From the NCBI RefSeq assembly GCF_016765695.1, contig NZ_JAETGO010000083.1, positions 1 to 64,000 on the forward strand: a stretch of DNA of 64,000 nucleotides. Direction: 5' to 3'. The notes under the pieces are model-generated. The model was not told the DNA's origin. It did no database searches and saw only the letters and a list, made by a program, of their open reading frames with translations. This document shows positions 60,380 to 64,000 of this stretch, in pieces; within the stretch, counting starts at the first letter, position 1; each line of letters opens with the position of its first letter. The position numbers and the translations under genes were made by a program. Source of the stretch: Sporosalibacterium faouarense. Lineage in GTDB: Bacteria; Bacillota; Clostridia; Tissierellales; VENL01.

Positions 60380-60396
60380 TGCAAAAGCCGTGCCAA
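60380..60396 (-). promoter_or_regulatory. Consensus sigma-54 (-24/-12) promoter
   Basis: TTGGCAC (60390-60396), five bases, TTGCA (60380-60384) on the minus strand, matching TGGCACN5TTGCA perfectly. Transcription would begin near 60369, 39 bases before the GTG start. The sigma-54 activator gene lies 225 bases upstream on the same strand. Confidence 0.92.
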
Positions 60397-60442
60397 GTTT
60401 TTTTAGAATTTTCAAAATTTAAATCAGATAAACAAGCTATTG

Positions 60443-60494
60443 ATAAAAAAATAACAACTCCGCCAATGCTATTAATAGCTTTAGCGGAGTTGTT
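60443..60494 (-). terminator. Terminator of the sigma-54 activator gene
   Basis: Perfect 11-base arms AACAACTCCGC / GCGGAGTTGTT (60453-60463 and 60484-60494) with an inner pairing AGCTATT/AATAGC, followed by ATTTTTTTATC on the minus strand. Confidence 0.88.
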
Positions 60495-60620
60495 AAGTGT
60501 TCGGATTCCAAAACGATTTTATGTCGAAACTTTGTTATGTGTTCTGTTATCCAAACTATTTTTTAGTGATTTTTATGATTGTGTTTGATAATACGCACAT
60601 TTTCATAATAACTTGTCTCT

Positions 60621-62705
60621 TTAAATATCCATTAGGTTATATTTAGCTAATTTTTCATAAAAAGTTGTTCTTCCTATTCCCAGTAGCTTAGCTGCCTTAG
60701 TTTTATTACCATTTGATATCTTCACGCTCTCAATTATGGCATCTTTTTCAGCCTTAGCTACAATCTCACTTAGATTCTTTATATTCCTACTATACTCCTT
60801 CCCTACTACTTCCTTAGGCAAATGTTCTACATCAATAATATCTGTCATATCAACTAAATTCACAGCCCTCTCAATTATATTAGCCAATTCCCTTATATTA
60901 CCTGGCCATGTATATTTAATTAAGTGATTCATCGCTCTATCTGATATCTTCTTTATATTTTTATGATATTTATTATTTAACCCATATAAGATATAATCAC
61001 TCAAATCTGGAATATCTGCCGGTCTTTCTCTTAAGGCAGGAACATGTATAGTGAAAACATTCAATCTGTAATAAAGGTCTTTTCTAAATTTTCCCTCTAA
61101 GACTAAATCTCCTAAATTCTTGTTAGTAGCAGCAATAATTCTAGCATTAGTTCTCTTTGATTCGGTTCCACCTACCCTTTCAATTTCTCTTTCCTGTATT
61201 ACTCTAAGTAGCTTAGATTGCATAGATAATGGCATATCTCCTATTTCATCAAGGAAAATAGTTCCTCCATCAGCCAGCTCAAACTTACCTATTTTACCAC
61301 CTTTTTTAGCTCCAGTAAAGGCTCCTTCTTCATATCCAAACAATTCAGATTCTAGCAACTCAGAGGGAATAGCTGCACAATTCACCTTAATAAATGGACC
61401 AAATCCTCTAGCACTTCCATTATGAATTGCATGGGCTAATAACTCTTTTCCCGTTCCACTTTCTCCTATAAGAAGCACCTTAGAATCAGTTCGAGATGCC
61501 TTGGCTGCAAGATCCTTGGTATGACTAAGTTTTTTACTTTTCCCTATGATGTTATCAAAGGTATACCTTGCTTTGTTATTTCTATTCAGCTCACCCTTGT
61601 ACTGCTCTAGTTCCTGCTCCATTAAACTAATTTTTTTATATAAATCATTCAATTCATCCACATCTCTAAATAAGACCTTTCCCACTGCTCCTATTGGTTC
61701 ACCATCCTTAAAGGTTGGAATTCTAGAGGCAATCATGTAGTTTCCTTTGATTTTTTGAACATCGGCAATCTCTGGCACACCGGTCTGTGCTACTATGTGC
61801 ATTCTTGTATTTTCAACCACCTCTGTAACGTGCTTACCTATAATCTCTTGTCCTTCTACTCCTAGAAATTTTTCATAGGTCTTGCTAATCATAGTAATAT
61901 ATCCAGCTTTGTTTACAACAACTATACCATCATAAACTGTCTCTAATATTGTATTTAGAACTTCAGATACATTCTTTTGTTCTTCTAGCTCCTTTAATAA
62001 GTTGTCATGCTCAGTTACATCAATAAATAGAGCAATAGCTCCTTTTATTTCTCCATCTTCAATTATTGGTGCCCTATTTGTAATTATCTTTCTACCGTTA
62101 ATCTCCATCATAGCATTAATGACTGTTTTACCTGTTGTTACGGTTTCAGGTAGTTTAGATTCTGTTAATACATCATTAATTTTTAAACCTATTGCCTTAT
62201 CAGCATTTACTCTAGATATCTTTTCTGAAACTTCATTAAACATAATAATATTAAAATCATTATCTATAGCTATTATTCCATGATTTGTAGCTTCAATAAT
62301 TGAATTAATACTAGTAGCTAGAAAGTTTACCTGCTCAGAAAGATACCTTGATTTACTTAATAATCCGCTAAACTCACATTTGTCATTTACTACAAAGAGT
62401 TCATCCTCATCCTTCTTAAAAACATTATTACAGTCTTGATCTTCCTTAACACATAGGTCAGTACAACTCTCTAGCTTCACATCCTTAACTTTTATAGAAA
62501 AGTCTTTTAAGCTATTCATTGAATCTATAATAACTCGTCTGTCTATTATGCCTGTAAGCTTATTTTCTTTATCTACTACTGGTATATTGTTGACCTTGTA
62601 TTTAAGCATAAACTCTACAGCATCCTTCATTGTACTTTCTTCATGTAAACCCTTTGCTTCTGAATCTATCAGTTCCTTAGCTTTAACCTTTCTAAGATTA
62701 GGCAC
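60621..62705 (-). CDS. Sigma-54-dependent transcriptional activator (CBS-PAS-PAS-AAA+-Fis)
   Basis: 694 residues. Residues 1-120 are a CBS pair ([38 protein letters not shown]...), the second half degenerate; two PAS domains follow (about 135-235 and 255-365). The AAA+ domain has Walker A GESGTGKE, the sigma-54 contact loop [11 protein letters not shown], Walker [10 protein letters not shown] and an arginine-finger region; the last 40 residues form a Fis-type HTH ([22 protein letters not shown]). It should activate the sigma-54 promoter at 60380-60396 on sensing a cofactor or metabolite through CBS/PAS. GTG start with AAAGGAGTGAG. 15 bases after the ABC-transporter gene. Confidence 0.94.
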   Translation of the reverse strand: MPNLRKVKAKELIDSEAKGLHEESTMKDAVEFMLKYKVNNIPVVDKENKLTGIIDRRVIIDSMNSLKDFSIKVKDVKLESCTDLCVKEDQDCNNVFKKDEDELFVVNDKCEFSGLLSKSRYLSEQVNFLATSINSIIEATNHGIIAIDNDFNIIMFNEVSEKISRVNADKAIGLKINDVLTESKLPETVTTGKTVINAMMEINGRKIITNRAPIIEDGEIKGAIALFIDVTEHDNLLKELEEQKNVSEVLNTILETVYDGIVVVNKAGYITMISKTYEKFLGVEGQEIIGKHVTEVVENTRMHIVAQTGVPEIADVQKIKGNYMIASRIPTFKDGEPIGAVGKVLFRDVDELNDLYKKISLMEQELEQYKGELNRNNKARYTFDNIIGKSKKLSHTKDLAAKASRTDSKVLLIGESGTGKELLAHAIHNGSARGFGPFIKVNCAAIPSELLESELFGYEEGAFTGAKKGGKIGKFELADGGTIFLDEIGDMPLSMQSKLLRVIQEREIERVGGTESKRTNARIIAATNKNLGDLVLEGKFRKDLYYRLNVFTIHVPALRERPADIPDLSDYILYGLNNKYHKNIKKISDRAMNHLIKYTWPGNIRELANIIERAVNLVDMTDIIDVEHLPKEVVGKEYSRNIKNLSEIVAKAEKDAIIESVKISNGNKTKAAKLLGIGRTTFYEKLAKYNLMDI

Positions 62706-62720
62706 GGTCTCACTCCTTTA

Positions 62721-64000
62721 CTAAGCAGTTTTTATTAATTTACTATATTCTATTGATTCCATAATTTCAGTTGTAGATCCTGATTTTTCAATATATCCAT
62801 TATTCATTATAATAACTTCATCAAAATAATTTAGATTCTTCTCCGATAAGTTATGGGTTATTACAATCATTGTTTTATCTTTAAGTCCATATACTTTCTC
62901 CTGCATCAATATAGAATTTTGGAAATCTAATGATGAAAAAGGTTCATCTAATATTATTATATCACGATTAATTAACATCATTTTTACTAAAGAAAGTAGT
63001 TGCTTTTCTCCTCCACTTAACTCAGTACAATCATTCTTTTCCTTAATCAAATCAATTTTATTGCATGAATAATAATCGGTAATATTATTTAGATTCTCAC
63101 CAGGATAAGCCCCATATACAGTAACATTATTTAAGAAGCTATCTGAAAACACATGCTCAAATTGATTCACACATCCTAGAATGCCAGAAGTATCAATTTC
63201 ACTAATATCAACACCATCAACTTTAATCTTGCCATTGGTAGGAGTTATATATTTCATTAATAAATTAGCAATTGTTGATTTACCTGATCCACTATGTCCC
63301 ACAATTGCATATTTTTTCCCTTTTTCAAAGGAATAATTAAAATTCTCAATTTTAAGTTTTCAAATTTGACTGAGACCTTTGAGAATTCTATTGTATGATT
63401 ACACTCCGATAGCTTTGGTAAAGCTTTCTCATCATCCTTCATAAAGTCTAGTAATTTATCTTTAGTCGATTTTGCTGATTTCATAGTGCTTAAATCTGAT
63501 ACAATATACCTAACTGGATAAACAAACTCTTTTATATATGCTAGAGTAGCTGTTGCGGTTCCAATTGTAATTGTGTTCTTAAGTAATAAGACTGCTATTG
63601 TAACAAATGCTGATATATCAAGCAAATACATAAATGAACCATTGAACACATTAGTAAATGTACTAAACCTTCCATAGTGTAAAAGCTTATCCTCAGTTTC
63701 TGTCATGGTTCTATTATGTTCACTTAAAATGTTATCTTTCGTTTGATAATTTACATTTTTAAATCCCTGGAGCAAATCATGTACCTTGCCAATATATAGT
63801 GATACTGCTCCAAGATGATTTGCTCTTCTTTGTGAAAGAGTCTTACTAGTTACATTTGGTAAGAATAGACTTAGCGATGAACATAGAATAATTATTATTG
63901 CTATCCTAGGGTCTAGCATAAACATATATATCCCATATACAATTACTTGGATAGCAGATTGGACAATCATAATCCCACTATCAAGGTATTGCTTAACTAC
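62721..64000 (-). pseudogene. ABC transporter (permease-ATPase fusion), frameshifted and cut by the window edge
   Basis: Two frames that belong together: the right part (63257-64000, open to the edge) has membrane helices of an exporter-type ABC permease (IVVYGIYMFMLDPRIAIIII..., YLLDISAFVTIAVLLLKN) and the start of the ATPase (IEFSKVSVKFENLK); the left part (62721-63302) has Walker A GHSGSGKS, signature LSGGEKQ, Walker B IIILDEP and switch His (VITHN). They are offset by one base near 63350-63353, a run of four T (A on the coding strand), where five would restore ENLKIENFNYSFEKGKKYAIVGHSGSG. Either a real recent mutation or a read error in a homopolymer. Confidence 0.85.

Noticed and set aside
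60400-60620. Upstream activating sites for the sigma-54 activator
   Set aside because: I looked for paired inverted repeats; the only clear one is the terminator hairpin of the activator gene itself.

Overview
The window looks like chromosome of a low-GC, Gram-positive anaerobe of the Clostridia/Tissierellia type. The evidence is strong AT bias, purine-rich AGGAGG-type ribosome binding sites, frequent TTG/GTG starts, a clostridial-style ornithine racemase, several amino-acid and acyl-amino-acid degrading enzymes, a class I c-di-GMP riboswitch, a LexA box of the GAAC-N4-GTTC type and a perfect 7-1-7 Fur-type box. I see no rRNA, tRNA, CRISPR array or integrase. The assignment rests on gene content, not on a search.

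Layout. 1-5.6 kb: a cut-off secreted protein, a c-di-GMP riboswitch followed by a single-domain receiver protein whose phospho-acceptor Asp is Glu, and a four-gene sugar/glycan operon (GT8-like, epimerase, FAD oxidoreductase, GT2) with a terminator hairpin directly in its leader. 6-14.3 kb: an accessory stretch of small secreted or membrane proteins, a decayed IS3-family element that split a gene (5-bp target duplication still visible), and an RNPP-type HTH-TPR regulator followed 15 bases later by a small secreted propeptide gene, which together look like a peptide quorum-sensing pair. 14.5-15.3 kb: a stand-alone, zinc-ligand-free ribosomal protein S4 behind a Fur/Zur-like operator.

16-29.7 kb: a catabolic island with three YfcC-family permeases, three M20 peptidases, an N-acyl-D-amino-acid deacylase, an ornithine/alanine-type racemase and a CoA-transferase, under an ArsR-type and an IclR-type regulator. 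It probably imports and degrades acylated and D-amino acids. 29.9-35.6 kb: RibD-like reductase, patatin phospholipase, SRAP protein, YbjQ protein, and a SatD/DUF3307 locus preceded by three evenly spaced palindromes.

35.8-47.4 kb: a self-contained siphovirus-like tail module (tail tube, G/GT chaperones with a -1 slippery site, tape measure, Dit, fibre, XkdX, Gp37-like tail protein, holin, amidase) with an XRE repressor, a sigma-like regulator and a nearby SOS promoter. It has no terminase, portal, capsid or integrase. The simplest reading is an F-type tailocin (flexible phage-tail bacteriocin), the most interesting system here.

47.5-55 kb: a repeat lipoprotein, a large secreted zinc-dependent phospholipase C-like protein, and a BvgS-like sensor kinase with its OmpR-type regulator. 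55.2-62.7 kb: an operon for 3-hydroxy/3-keto acid use (CoA-transferase, GntP permease, SDR, thiolase) behind a consensus sigma-54 promoter, next to a CBS-PAS-AAA+-Fis sigma-54 activator. The right edge holds a frameshifted ABC transporter that runs off the window.
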